64,000 nucleotides of DNA from Pedobacter polaris. Its GTDB lineage: Bacteria > Bacteroidota > Bacteroidia > Sphingobacteriales > Sphingobacteriaceae. The notes beneath the pieces are model-generated. The model made no database searches, was not told the DNA's origin, and saw only the letters and a list, made by a program, of their open reading frames with translations. How positions within the stretch are numbered: the first letter of the stretch is position 1; each line of letters starts with the position of its first letter. The position numbers and the translations under genes are program-made. The stretch lies in assembly GCF_005116505.1 (NCBI RefSeq), contig NZ_SWBR01000003.1, positions 1-64,000 on the forward strand. The letters run 5' to 3'. Positions 51,710-59,876 of this stretch are shown piece after piece.

Positions 51710-54700
51710 ATGGATTATCAATTTGCAGCCATAGAGCAAAAGTGGCAAAAGTTTTGGGCGGAAAATCATACATTTAAAGCAGATTCAAGTTCTACAAAAC
51801 CAAAATATTATGTGTTAGATATGTTTCCCTATCCATCTGGAGCGGGTTTGCATGTTGGTCATCCACTTGGCTATATCGCATCAGATATTTTCTCTAGATA
51901 TAAAAGATTAAAAGGATTTAACGTTTTGCACCCAATGGGATATGATTCTTTTGGTTTACCAGCAGAACAATATGCCATTCAAACTGGTCAACACCCAGCA
52001 ATTACAACTGAAGCAAATATTGCAACTTATCGCCGTCAGCTAGATCAAATTGGGTTCTCTTTTGATTGGAGTAGGGAAGTACGTACAAGTGAGCCAGGGT
52101 ATTATAAATGGACACAGTGGATTTTTATGCAATTGTTTAATTCATGGTACAATCTAGAAACCGACAAAGCAGAAGACATTACTACTTTAATAGAGAAATT
52201 CAATTCAGCTGGTAGCGCCGATGTAAAAGCAGTTTGTGATGAAGATGTACGTTCATTTTTGCCAAGCGATTGGGCTACATTTACTACCGAGGAAAAGCAA
52301 GTTGAATTATTGAAATACCGCTTAACTTACTTAAAAGAAAGCACAGTAAACTGGTGCCCAGCTTTGGGAACTGTTTTAGCAAACGATGAAGTGAAAGATG
52401 GTTTTTCTGAACGTGGTGGTTATCCAGTAGAACAGAAAAAAATGATGCAATGGAGCATGCGTATTTCTGCTTATGCAGAACGTTTGTTACAGGGCTTAAA
52501 CACTATAGATTGGCCAGAGCCTGTTAAAGAAATGCAACGCAACTGGATTGGTAAAAGTGTGGGAGCTTCAGTTAAGTTTGCAGTTGACAATTCACAGTTA
52601 GCAATTGACGAAACTGAAAACTCAAAACTGAAAACTGAGAACTATATAGAAGTTTTCACAACCCGTGTTGATACCATTTTTGGCGTTTCATTTATTGTTT
52701 TAGCACCAGAACATGAGTTGGTGCAAGCTTTAACTACTGAAACTCAAAAAGAATCAATAGCTAATTATATTGCACAAACTAAAAAGAAATCTGAGCTAGA
52801 CCGTATGGCGGATACGAAGACAGTTTCTGGTGCATTTACAGGAAGTTATGTAATAAACCCTGTTAACAATGAATTGGTGCCTATTTGGATTGCCGACTAC
52901 GTTTTAGCTGGTTATGGAACTGGTGCCGTAATGGGTGTACCAAGTGGAGATCAACGTGATTGGTTGTTTGCCAAACATTTCGATTTACCTATTATTCAAA
53001 TATTAGACGGACAAAAAGATATTGAAGTAGAAGCAGACCCAACTAAAGAAGGTAGCTACATCAACTCTGATTTTATTAATAATTTAGGCTATAAAGAAGC
53101 TACCTCTTATTTAAACCACTGGTTAGAAAGAGAAGGTGTTGGTAAGGCAAAGGTTAATTACCGCATGCGTGATGCTATTTTTGGTCGCCAACGTTATTGG
53201 GGAGAGCCAATTCCGGTTTACTTTAAAGATGGTTTGCCTTATTTAATTAAGGAAGAAGAACTGCCTCTACTATTGCCAGAAATTGACAAATATTTACCAA
53301 CTGAAAGTGGCGAACCACCTTTAGGTAGGGCAACAGATTGGAGTTACGAGGATCAATATGAATATGAATTGAGCACCATGCCTGGTTGGGCAGGAAGTAG
53401 TTGGTATTGGTACCGTTACATGGATGCACAAAACAATTGTGATTTTGCTGCTAAAGAAGCGATTGCTTATTGGAAGGATGTTGATTTATATATTGGTGGT
53501 TCAGAACATGCAACTGGGCACTTATTGTATAGCCGTTTCTGGAACAAATTTTTGAAAGATTTAGGTTATGTAAACGAAGAAGAACCTTTCAAAAAGTTGA
53601 TTAACCAAGGGATGATTGTGGGTGAAAGCGCTTTTGCGCATAGTATAGGTTTTAATATTGGTGAAGATAAAAGTATTGATTTTCTTACCGAGGAATGGGA
53701 GGCGTTTGAAAGAATTACAGAAAAATACAGATTTATTTCTGGAAAGTTCCTGTCTTACGATATAGTTGAAATTTTACTAAAACAACACATTAATCCAATA
53801 AGTGAAAAAGAAATCGAGCAAGATAAGAAAAGAAAAGAGCTTTTTGATTTTTATACGAAGTCATTATATGAAGAATTGAAGAATGCTAGTTTACTTGATA
53901 AGGTAGTGGTGCTTCCTTTTATTAATAGTTATAAGATACATGTTCCAATAGATTATGTTAATTCTAAAAATGAGATCGATGTACTTAGTTTAAAGCAAAA
54001 GGATCCTAGATTTTATGAAGCTGAGTTTATTTCTGAAAATTCAGTATTTCGTTGTTCTCGTGAAGTAGAAAAAATGTCTAAATCAAAATTCAATGTGGTT
54101 AATCCAGATGTTTTGATTGAAAATTACGGCGCTGACACTTTACGTATGTATGAAATGTTCTTAGGTCCGTTAGAGCAAAGTAAACCTTGGAATACCAACG
54201 GAATTGAAGGTGTATTTAAATTCTTGCGTAAGTTTTGGCGATTGTTTCACAATGAAGAATGGAATTTCCATGTTGAGGATTCAATTCCTACCAAAGCAGA
54301 ATTGAAAGCATTACATAAAATCATTAAAAAAGTTCAGGACGATGTAGAGCGTTTCTCTTTCAATACTTCCGTTTCTAGTTTCATGATCGCTGTTAATGAA
54401 TTAACAGATTTGAAATGTAAAAACCGTCAAGTGTTAGAAGATTTAGTGATTGTACTTTCTCCGTATGCGCCTCATATCTGCGAAGAATTATGGTCGTTGT
54501 TAGGTAATACAGATTTATCAAATACATCCTATCCAAAATTTAATCCTGCTTATTTAGAAGAGGCAGAGTTCGCTTATCCAATTTCTATTAATGGTAAAAT
54601 GAAGATGAATTTAAGCTTAAGTTTAAGTTTAGACGAAGCTCAAGCTACAGAAACAGTATTGGCAAATGAACAAGTAAAAGGATATTTGGAAGGTAAGACA

Positions 54701-54751
54701 CCTAAGAAAATCATTTTTGTAAAAGGAAAGATTGTGAATATTGTTGTTTAG
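51710..54751 (+). CDS. leuS: Leucyl-tRNA synthetase with two unusual insertions
   Basis: This 1013-residue class I synthetase has the HIGH motif as HVGH in PYPSGAGLHVGHPLGY and KMSKS in EKMSKSKFNVVNPD. The CP1 editing domain has VFTTRVDTIFGVSF, and the anticodon-binding and C-terminal domains are complete. Bacteroidota LeuRS is usually about 920-950 residues. The surplus has two sources. One is a segment of about 18 residues (DNSQLAIDETENSKLKTEN) at the start of CP1, encoded by repeat-like DNA. The other is about 80 extra, helical, Lys/Glu-rich residues just before KMSKS, where the leucine-specific domain lies. Both keep the frame. Confidence 0.95.
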   Translation: MDYQFAAIEQKWQKFWAENHTFKADSSSTKPKYYVLDMFPYPSGAGLHVGHPLGYIASDIFSRYKRLKGFNVLHPMGYDSFGLPAEQYAIQTGQHPAITTEANIATYRRQLDQIGFSFDWSREVRTSEPGYYKWTQWIFMQLFNSWYNLETDKAEDITTLIEKFNSAGSADVKAVCDEDVRSFLPSDWATFTTEEKQVELLKYRLTYLKESTVNWCPALGTVLANDEVKDGFSERGGYPVEQKKMMQWSMRISAYAERLLQGLNTIDWPEPVKEMQRNWIGKSVGASVKFAVDNSQLAIDETENSKLKTENYIEVFTTRVDTIFGVSFIVLAPEHELVQALTTETQKESIANYIAQTKKKSELDRMADTKTVSGAFTGSYVINPVNNELVPIWIADYVLAGYGTGAVMGVPSGDQRDWLFAKHFDLPIIQILDGQKDIEVEADPTKEGSYINSDFINNLGYKEATSYLNHWLEREGVGKAKVNYRMRDAIFGRQRYWGEPIPVYFKDGLPYLIKEEELPLLLPEIDKYLPTESGEPPLGRATDWSYEDQYEYELSTMPGWAGSSWYWYRYMDAQNNCDFAAKEAIAYWKDVDLYIGGSEHATGHLLYSRFWNKFLKDLGYVNEEEPFKKLINQGMIVGESAFAHSIGFNIGEDKSIDFLTEEWEAFERITEKYRFISGKFLSYDIVEILLKQHINPISEKEIEQDKKRKELFDFYTKSLYEELKNASLLDKVVVLPFINSYKIHVPIDYVNSKNEIDVLSLKQKDPRFYEAEFISENSVFRCSREVEKMSKSKFNVVNPDVLIENYGADTLRMYEMFLGPLEQSKPWNTNGIEGVFKFLRKFWRLFHNEEWNFHVEDSIPTKAELKALHKIIKKVQDDVERFSFNTSVSSFMIAVNELTDLKCKNRQVLEDLVIVLSPYAPHICEELWSLLGNTDLSNTSYPKFNPAYLEEAEFAYPISINGKMKMNLSLSLSLDEAQATETVLANEQVKGYLEGKTPKKIIFVKGKIVNIVV
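52582..52642 (+). repeat. Short repeat-like insert inside leuS
   Basis: The segment has an AATTCACAGTTAGCAATTGAC part followed by repeated AAACTGAAAACT units. The intergenic sequence at 56296-56322 reads as the reverse complement of the same pattern (CAACTGAAAATTGTTAACTG). The insert encodes an Asn/Ser/Lys/Glu-rich loop of LeuRS. Confidence 0.55.
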
Positions 54752-54797
54752 TATTGCGTAGAGCGATTTGCGTATTGAGATAGTAAGTCGAAATATT

Positions 54798-54843
54798 TAG
54801 CCACAGATTTGCAGATTAAAATCAATCTGCAAATCTGTGGCTA
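54798..54843. repeat. Palindromic intergenic repeat, copy 2
   Basis: AGCCACAGATTTGCAGATT (54799-54817) pairs perfectly with AATCTGCAAATCTGTGGCT (54824-54842), with one more T-A pair outside. It differs by only a few bases from the hairpin at 38356-38400. It could also help end leuS transcription, although the following TATTTTG is weak. Confidence 0.75.
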
Positions 54844-54936
54844 TTTTGTGCTATGGATTTATAGCACAAAATAAAACTTTGCGTTCTCTGTGCCTTCCTC
54901 CTTTTCTCTGCGGTGAAAGAATAAATAATTTTCACA
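54837..54936 (+). repeat. Direct repeat of about 100 bp, copy A
   Basis: The unit runs from GTGGCTATTTTGTGCTATGG through an AAAACTTTGCGTTCTCTGTG core to GAATAAATAATTTTCACA. Copy B is at 54986-55084, with a few small indels. Confidence 0.75.
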
Positions 54937-54985
54937 CACAGGTAAACAGATGCTGAAATAAATTCAGCATGACGAATTATATTTA

Positions 54986-55084
54986 GTGGTCATTTTGCGC
55001 TATGGTTTTATTTTGCATAATAAAACTTTGCGTTCTCTGTGCCTTCCCTTTTCTCTGCGGTTAAAAGAATAAATAATTTTCACA
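54986..55084 (+). repeat. Direct repeat of about 100 bp, copy B
   Basis: This matches copy A (54837-54936) in order and spacing. It shares AAAACTTTGCGTTCTCTGTG, CTTTTCTCTGCGGT and GAATAAATAATTTTCACA exactly. Confidence 0.75.
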
Positions 55085-55141
55085 TTCCTTGTGATATTTC
55101 TGACCTTGTTGCGAATAATAGGGAAAGATGAATTTAAATTA

Positions 55142-55636
55142 ATGCAACAAACTTCACCAGATTTCTTAACCTTAATTGAGGCAAATAAGCGAATCATATT
55201 TAAAATATGTAATTCTTATTGCCGCAATATGGATGACAGAGAAGATCTTGCGCAAGAAATAATCTATCAATTATGGAAATCGTGGAGCAGTTTCAAATCT
55301 GAATACAAACTTTCTACCTGGATGTACCGTATTGCCCTCAATGTTGCTATTTCATTCTATCGCAAAGAGCAAAAGGCAACACCAACAGTTTTGATGGGCG
55401 ATCATGTTATTGAAATTGCAGATGAAAATTTAGAAGAAGGTTTAGAAACAAATTTAAATGCATTACAACAATTCATCAATGAATTAAACCCATTGGATAG
55501 AGCATTAATGATTCTCTATCTCGAAGAAAAATCCCATAAAGAAATGGCCGAAATTATAGGGATTACATCTACCAATGTGGCAACAAAAATTAACAGAATT
55601 AAAGAACAATTGAAACAAAAATTTTCATCCCGATAA
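55142..55636 (+). CDS. ECF-type RNA polymerase sigma factor
   Basis: This 164-residue sigma factor starts at ATG 55142, which begins directly at the conserved DFLTLIEANKRIIFKICNSY helix. A GTG at 55091 would add 17 unlikely residues. Region 2 (DREDLAQEIIYQLWKSW, then KLSTWMYRIALNVAISFYRK) and region 4 (LNPLDRALMILYLEEKSHKE, then MAEIIGITSTNVATKINRIK) are intact. The next gene, ten bases on, encodes a membrane protein that may anchor or antagonise it. The pair precedes a TonB-receptor-like gene, a setting typical of ECF-controlled uptake. Confidence 0.9.
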   Translation: MQQTSPDFLTLIEANKRIIFKICNSYCRNMDDREDLAQEIIYQLWKSWSSFKSEYKLSTWMYRIALNVAISFYRKEQKATPTVLMGDHVIEIADENLEEGLETNLNALQQFINELNPLDRALMILYLEEKSHKEMAEIIGITSTNVATKINRIKEQLKQKFSSR

Positions 55637-55646
55637 TTACTAAATC

Positions 55647-56294
55647 ATGGAAAATATAGAAATTATAAATCTTTGGAAACAATACGATGAGAAACTGGAA
55701 AAATCCCTTTCTCTAAACCAAAAAATAATTGCCGAACTGCAACAACAAAAAGCCAAAAATGCGCTTAGGCCAGCAAGAAATTATAAAATTTTGGTCGTTT
55801 TTATAGGCATTATTTATTCTGCATTGGTAGCCTATTTTTTATATCATTTGAGCCCTATCTTATCCATCTTTATTAATCTATCTGTTGGTATTCATTTATT
55901 GATTATGATCATCGCGGTAGGCATGTATATTAGACAATTGGTGCTCATAAGTGAAATTGACCGTAGTGAGAGCATTTTATATATGCAGCAAAAAATGGCA
56001 AAGTTGCAGAGTTCTACTTTAAAAGTAATAGGTATATGTTTTTTGCAATTTCCCGTCTTTGCAACATGGAATATTCGTTTAGAGCTAATTGAGAAAAATC
56101 CATTTGCATTCTGGCTTATTCAAATGCCAGTAATAGCACTTTTAACTTATATAGGTATTTGGTTCTTTAATAACATTAATATCAAAAATATGGATAAAAG
56201 ATGGTTCAGGATGATGTTTTATGGAGTTGAATGGTCATCGATTATTAAATCAGGGAAGTTTTTAAAAGAAATAGAAACTTTCGAAAAGAACTAA
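55647..56294 (+). CDS. Membrane protein, possible partner of the ECF sigma factor
   Basis: This 215-residue protein has a cytoplasmic helical N terminus (IEIINLWKQYDEKLEKSLSL) and four membrane helices (about 50-70, 75-95, 128-148, 155-172). No zinc-binding anti-sigma motif (HxxxCxxC) is present, so an anti-sigma role is inferred from context only. It lies ten bases after the sigma gene. Confidence 0.65.
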   Translation: MENIEIINLWKQYDEKLEKSLSLNQKIIAELQQQKAKNALRPARNYKILVVFIGIIYSALVAYFLYHLSPILSIFINLSVGIHLLIMIIAVGMYIRQLVLISEIDRSESILYMQQKMAKLQSSTLKVIGICFLQFPVFATWNIRLELIEKNPFAFWLIQMPVIALLTYIGIWFFNNINIKNMDKRWFRMMFYGVEWSSIIKSGKFLKEIETFEKN

Positions 56295-56295
56295 T

Positions 56296-56322
56296 CAGTT
56301 TTCAGTTAACAATTTTCAGTTG
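56296..56322 (-). repeat. Intergenic CAGTTTTCAGTT-type repeat
   Basis: The stretch CAGTTTTCAGTTAACAATTT followed by TCAGTTG is, on the minus strand, the same ACTGAAAACTG pattern found inside leuS at 52582-52642. Confidence 0.5.
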
Positions 56323-56427
56323 CTTGTATGCAATTTTGTACAAACCGTTCGCCGATAAATTTTTACCATTCACCGTCTATTTAGTTCAGATGGTCTAAAA
56401 TTAATACGTCCTTATTGTAACAAAAAG

Positions 56428-56435
56428 TAGTTTTG
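56428..56435 (+). promoter_or_regulatory. -7 promoter box of the receptor-like gene
   Basis: TAGTTTTG exactly matches TAnnTTTG and lies 45 bases before the ATG at 56481. The receptor-like gene thus has its own promoter apart from the sigma-factor pair. Confidence 0.5.
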
Positions 56436-56480
56436 TTGAACTAATTAAGGAAACAGACAAACAAATTAAAAATAATACAA

Positions 56481-58895
56481 ATGAAAAAAATTCTACTATT
56501 ATGTGCTGGTTTAATCATCATGTTCAATGCGAAGGCTCAGTTTCCAGGAATGGGAGGAGGTCAAAAAGCAACAGTAACTGGTCGTATTACTGCAGTTATT
56601 TTAGACTCATTAACTAAACAACCAATAGATTATGCTACTGTTTCATTAGCTAAAGTAAAAGATGGTAAAGCTATAAATGGTGGTGTAACAGACGAAAAAG
56701 GTAAAATCGTTTTACAAAATGTTGCGCCAGATGAGTATAAATTATCAATTGGTTTTATTGGTTATAAAACAAAAACAGTAATTATTAAAACTACGCCAGA
56801 AAAGCCGGATTATAACCTAGGTTCTATTTCGGTATCGCCAACTTCAAATACTTTAAATGAAGTTAACATTATCGGACAAAAAGCGGTAGTTGAGAACAAA
56901 ATTGATAGATTGGTTTACAATGCAGAAGCTGATGCTACCAATGCAGGTGGCGATGCAACTGATGTAATGCGTAAAGTGCCAATGCTGTCTGTAGATATTA
57001 ATGGAAATGTACAGTTACGTGGAAGTTCTGTACGTGTTTTAATTAATGGTAAACCATCTGGTACAATGGCAAATAGTGTTGCTGATGCTTTGAAGATGTT
57101 ACCAGCAGATCAAATCAAAAGTGTAGAAGTAATTACTAACCCATCTGCTAAATATGATGCAGAAGGTTCTGGTGGTATCATCAATATCATTACCAAAAAA
57201 AGTAATGCAGAAGGTGTAAGTGGTAGTGTAAATGCTACAGCGGGTACACGCCAAAACGCAGGAGCTTTTAATTTAACAGCTAAAACTGGACGTTTTAGTG
57301 TTAATACTGCCTTGGGTACTCAACTGGCCTATCCTCAAGAATCGAGAGTGGTATTTTTAAATGAAATTACTAAAAACAATGTAACTACAAGTGTTCTTCA
57401 AGACGGTACCTCAGACTGGAAAAGAGAAGCATACAACGGAAGTTTGGGCTTAGATTACGATTTTAATGCTTATAACAATATCAGTACAAATGCTAAGTAC
57501 ACTCGTTTTTACAACGGAGGTCCGGGTAACTCGGGTTTTTTTACTAATAATGTGAAGTCTGGGAATATTGAAAGTAGCACAGATATGAGCAATGGTAATT
57601 TAGACTGGAATATGGATTATAAGTTGACGACCAAAAAACAAGGCGAAGAATTTTCTATTTCGGGTCAACTAACCGCTGGAAAGAACACTAACGAATTTAT
57701 TAATGATTACAAATCGTTAATAGTAGGGATGCCAGATAGCTATACTGCAAGTAGTAACGTTGGTGAGAACAAAGAATATACAGCCCAAACAGATTATGTT
57801 TATCCATTTAGTAAAACGGTAACTTTCGAAGCAGGTGGTAAGGCTATTTTTAGAAATATCCAAAGCCAGTATGATACGGGTTTAAATCAAGATTTTGATT
57901 ATGATCAAAATGTGGGTGCTGCTTACAGTACAATCGCTTTTAATTTGACCAAAAAAATTCAATTTAAAGGGGGTGTTAGGGCAGAATATACCGCTATCAA
58001 TTTCTCTAATAGTAAAAACGATTACTTTAACTTGTTCCCAAGTGCCATTCTATCTCAAACTATTAATGGCAAAACAACATTAAAATTAGCCTATAACCGT
58101 AGGGTTCAACGCCCAAGTTTGGCTTATCTAAATCCTTTTTTAAATAAGAGCAACATTTCGTTTGACTTTCAAGGAAATCCTGATTTAGCACCGGAGCTAA
58201 GTGATAACATGGAGTTTGGTTATTCTACATATATTAAAGGTTCAATTATCAATGCATCTGTTTTCTATCGTAGTACAAAAAATATTATTGAAGCGATTAA
58301 TAAAAACGATCTATCATCAGGCAAAATTTTATCTACTTTCGAAAACGTGGGTACAACACAAAGTTATGGCTTTAACTTATTCACCTCTTATAATCCTACT
58401 CCAAAATGGACATTGATGAGTAACATTGCCTTAAATACTTATGAAATTAATAGTAGGGAAGATATTAAGGGAATGAATGAAGGAACATTTTTAAACTATA
58501 ACTTCTTCATGCGCTCTGCAAATTCATTTAAAGGTGGTTGGAATTTAGAGTTTTTCGGTGTGGTTAATTCACCTCGTTACACTTATCAAAGTAAAACAGA
58601 GCCTATGTTTTTTTATGGTGGCGCTGTTAAAAAAGACATCTTCAAAAAACAAGGCACAATTGGCTTAAATGTTTTAAATCCATTTAAACGCGATTTACAT
58701 ATCGAAACTGTAACACAAGGTGATAATAACTATCAAAGCCAAAATATCTACTATCCGTTGCGTTCTTTCGGTTTAAACTTTAGCTATAAATTTGGTAAGT
58801 TGAAATTTACTGAGAAAAAGAAAATCAAAAACGACGACATTAAACAAGATCAAAACCAACAAGGTGGTCAAGGTGGCATGGGTCAAGGAAAATAA
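56481..58895 (+). CDS. TonB-receptor-like outer-membrane beta-barrel protein
   Basis: This 804-residue protein has a signal peptide (1-19, ending AKAQ) and a Gly-rich start. A carboxypeptidase-regulatory-like domain follows (TVSLAKVKDGKAINGGVTDE, about 40-110), then a plug domain (VMRKVPMLSVDINGNVQLRG, KSVEVITNPSAKYDAEGSGG) and a barrel with the ending SFGLNFSYKFGKLKF. A Gln/Gly-rich tail closes it. This is the outer membrane beta-barrel family near FecA/IroN. The ligand is unknown. It lies after an ECF sigma/membrane-protein pair that might regulate it. Confidence 0.87.
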   Translation: MKKILLLCAGLIIMFNAKAQFPGMGGGQKATVTGRITAVILDSLTKQPIDYATVSLAKVKDGKAINGGVTDEKGKIVLQNVAPDEYKLSIGFIGYKTKTVIIKTTPEKPDYNLGSISVSPTSNTLNEVNIIGQKAVVENKIDRLVYNAEADATNAGGDATDVMRKVPMLSVDINGNVQLRGSSVRVLINGKPSGTMANSVADALKMLPADQIKSVEVITNPSAKYDAEGSGGIINIITKKSNAEGVSGSVNATAGTRQNAGAFNLTAKTGRFSVNTALGTQLAYPQESRVVFLNEITKNNVTTSVLQDGTSDWKREAYNGSLGLDYDFNAYNNISTNAKYTRFYNGGPGNSGFFTNNVKSGNIESSTDMSNGNLDWNMDYKLTTKKQGEEFSISGQLTAGKNTNEFINDYKSLIVGMPDSYTASSNVGENKEYTAQTDYVYPFSKTVTFEAGGKAIFRNIQSQYDTGLNQDFDYDQNVGAAYSTIAFNLTKKIQFKGGVRAEYTAINFSNSKNDYFNLFPSAILSQTINGKTTLKLAYNRRVQRPSLAYLNPFLNKSNISFDFQGNPDLAPELSDNMEFGYSTYIKGSIINASVFYRSTKNIIEAINKNDLSSGKILSTFENVGTTQSYGFNLFTSYNPTPKWTLMSNIALNTYEINSREDIKGMNEGTFLNYNFFMRSANSFKGGWNLEFFGVVNSPRYTYQSKTEPMFFYGGAVKKDIFKKQGTIGLNVLNPFKRDLHIETVTQGDNNYQSQNIYYPLRSFGLNFSYKFGKLKFTEKKKIKNDDIKQDQNQQGGQGGMGQGK

Positions 58896-58908
58896 AACAA
58901 CACAAATA

Positions 58909-58946
58909 AACACTAAGCCTCTCGATTAATTCGAGAGGCTTTTTTA
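58909..58946 (+). terminator. Terminator of the receptor-like gene
   Basis: AAGCCTCTCG (58915-58924) pairs with CGAGAGGCTT (58933-58942), followed by TTTTTA. Confidence 0.85.
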
Positions 58947-59050
58947 TAGGAGTAAATCGTCATTGCGAAGTTCTGTTTATCACAGGGCGAAGCAATCTCA
59001 CTCAATGAATTTTGAAAAACAATGTCAGTATTTTATTGGAGAATTCAGTC

Positions 59051-59140
59051 CCGCCAACGCTTCAATTTTTTTTGCTTCGACAAGCTCAGCATGACAAAAA
59101 GTATTTTCGCTAATGTCAGGTTTAGCTAACAAAGGCAGCG
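59051..59140 (+). repeat. Dispersed repeat left of the crp-SDR pair
   Basis: Bases 59102-59140 match 60713-60751 at 38 of 39 positions. The upstream part CGCCAACGCTTCAATT also has a counterpart at 60679-60695. This copy has a CTTCGACAAGCTCAGCATGA element inserted between the two parts. It forms a direct repeat with the copy right of the SDR gene. Confidence 0.75.
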
Positions 59141-59182
59141 GTCCAAACTCATAGTTTAATTTAGGCCCTTCAAAGTGCATTT

Positions 59183-59198
59183 TTTGCCAAATGGCAAA
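59183..59198. promoter_or_regulatory. Operator palindrome 1 (TTTGCCA-N2-TGGCAAA)
   Basis: This perfect inverted repeat with 7-bp arms is inside an identical 19-bp stretch also found at 59806-59824. It lies 34 bases before the Crp/Fnr start codon. Its dyad form is what Crp/Fnr dimers bind, so it is probably the regulator's own site. Confidence 0.75.
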
Positions 59199-59231
59199 TC
59201 TCCAAAAAATAACTTTTACTACCTTGGCAAA

Positions 59232-59801
59232 ATGAAAGCATTGATAGATTATATTTTGCGATTTGGCAATTTAAATCAGCAGCAAATTGAACTAATTTCC
59301 AGTAAAACCAGAGTACTTACAATACCTAAAGACGAATATTTTTCTGAAGCCGGGAAAATTTCTCGAGAAGTCGGTTTTATAGTAGAAGGTATAATGCGAG
59401 TGTGCTATTACAACAATAAAGGTGAAGAAATTACCAAATACTTTATCGAAGAAAATAATCTTGTAGTTGATTTAGAGAGCTTTGACAATGAGATTTGTTC
59501 TAGTGCCTATGTACAGGCAATTACCGATTGTAAGCTGATTGTTTTTTCGAGAAAAGACTGGTTAGAACTACTGCATACTATTGTTGGTTGGGATACCATT
59601 GTATATAAAATTATCTCTAGAGCATTAGGGCAAAAAGTAGAAAGAAGAAGCCCTTTGGTATCAGAAGATGCCAAAACCCGTTATTTAAAGTTTCTAGAAA
59701 TCTATCCCAATGTAGTTAATCGCATTCCGCTTTCTTATATCGCCTCTTATTTAGGTATCACACAATCCTCTCTAAGTAGAATAAGAAAAAATATACGCTA
59801 A
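59232..59801 (+). CDS. Crp/Fnr-family transcriptional regulator
   Basis: The start at 59232 (MKALIDYILRFGNLNQQQIE) is preferred, because the longer frame from 59175 would translate through the operator palindrome. The 189-residue protein has a cyclic-nucleotide-binding-like beta-roll (about 25-115; KDEYFSEAGKISREVGFIVE, GIMRVCYYNNKGEE) and a C-terminal HTH (IPLSYIASYLGITQSSLSRI). No cysteine cluster for a 4Fe-4S centre and no cAMP-binding arginine pattern are evident, so the signal is unknown. It is followed by a second copy of the same palindrome and an SDR gene. Confidence 0.88.
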   Translation: MKALIDYILRFGNLNQQQIELISSKTRVLTIPKDEYFSEAGKISREVGFIVEGIMRVCYYNNKGEEITKYFIEENNLVVDLESFDNEICSSAYVQAITDCKLIVFSRKDWLELLHTIVGWDTIVYKIISRALGQKVERRSPLVSEDAKTRYLKFLEIYPNVVNRIPLSYIASYLGITQSSLSRIRKNIR

Positions 59802-59807
59802 TCGCTT

Positions 59808-59823
59808 TTTGCCAAATGGCAAA
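59808..59823. promoter_or_regulatory. Operator palindrome 2 (TTTGCCA-N2-TGGCAAA)
   Basis: This is the identical copy of the palindrome at 59183-59198. It starts seven bases after the Crp/Fnr stop codon and ends 53 bases before the SDR start codon. ACCTTTG at about 59848-59854 is a weak -7-like box, which would put the palindrome at an activator position. Confidence 0.75.
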
Positions 59824-59876
59824 TGGTTTCATTTTTTAACTGAGCACCTTTGTTTTATAATTTAAAACAATTAAAA

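Larger units (their letters stand above)
54752..55141. other. Repeat-filled gap between leuS and the ECF sigma gene
   Basis: No gene is supported. The gap holds a 20-bp palindrome (54798-54843), two direct copies of a unit of about 100 bp (54837-54936 and 54986-55084) and a GCTGAA/TTCAGC hairpin with CAGCATGACGAATT (54953-54977). Confidence 0.7.

Noticed and set aside
53635..53938. LeuRS insertion as a frameshift or pseudogene sign
   Set aside because: The frame is open throughout, both class I motifs are intact and the protein continues with normal C-terminal domains.
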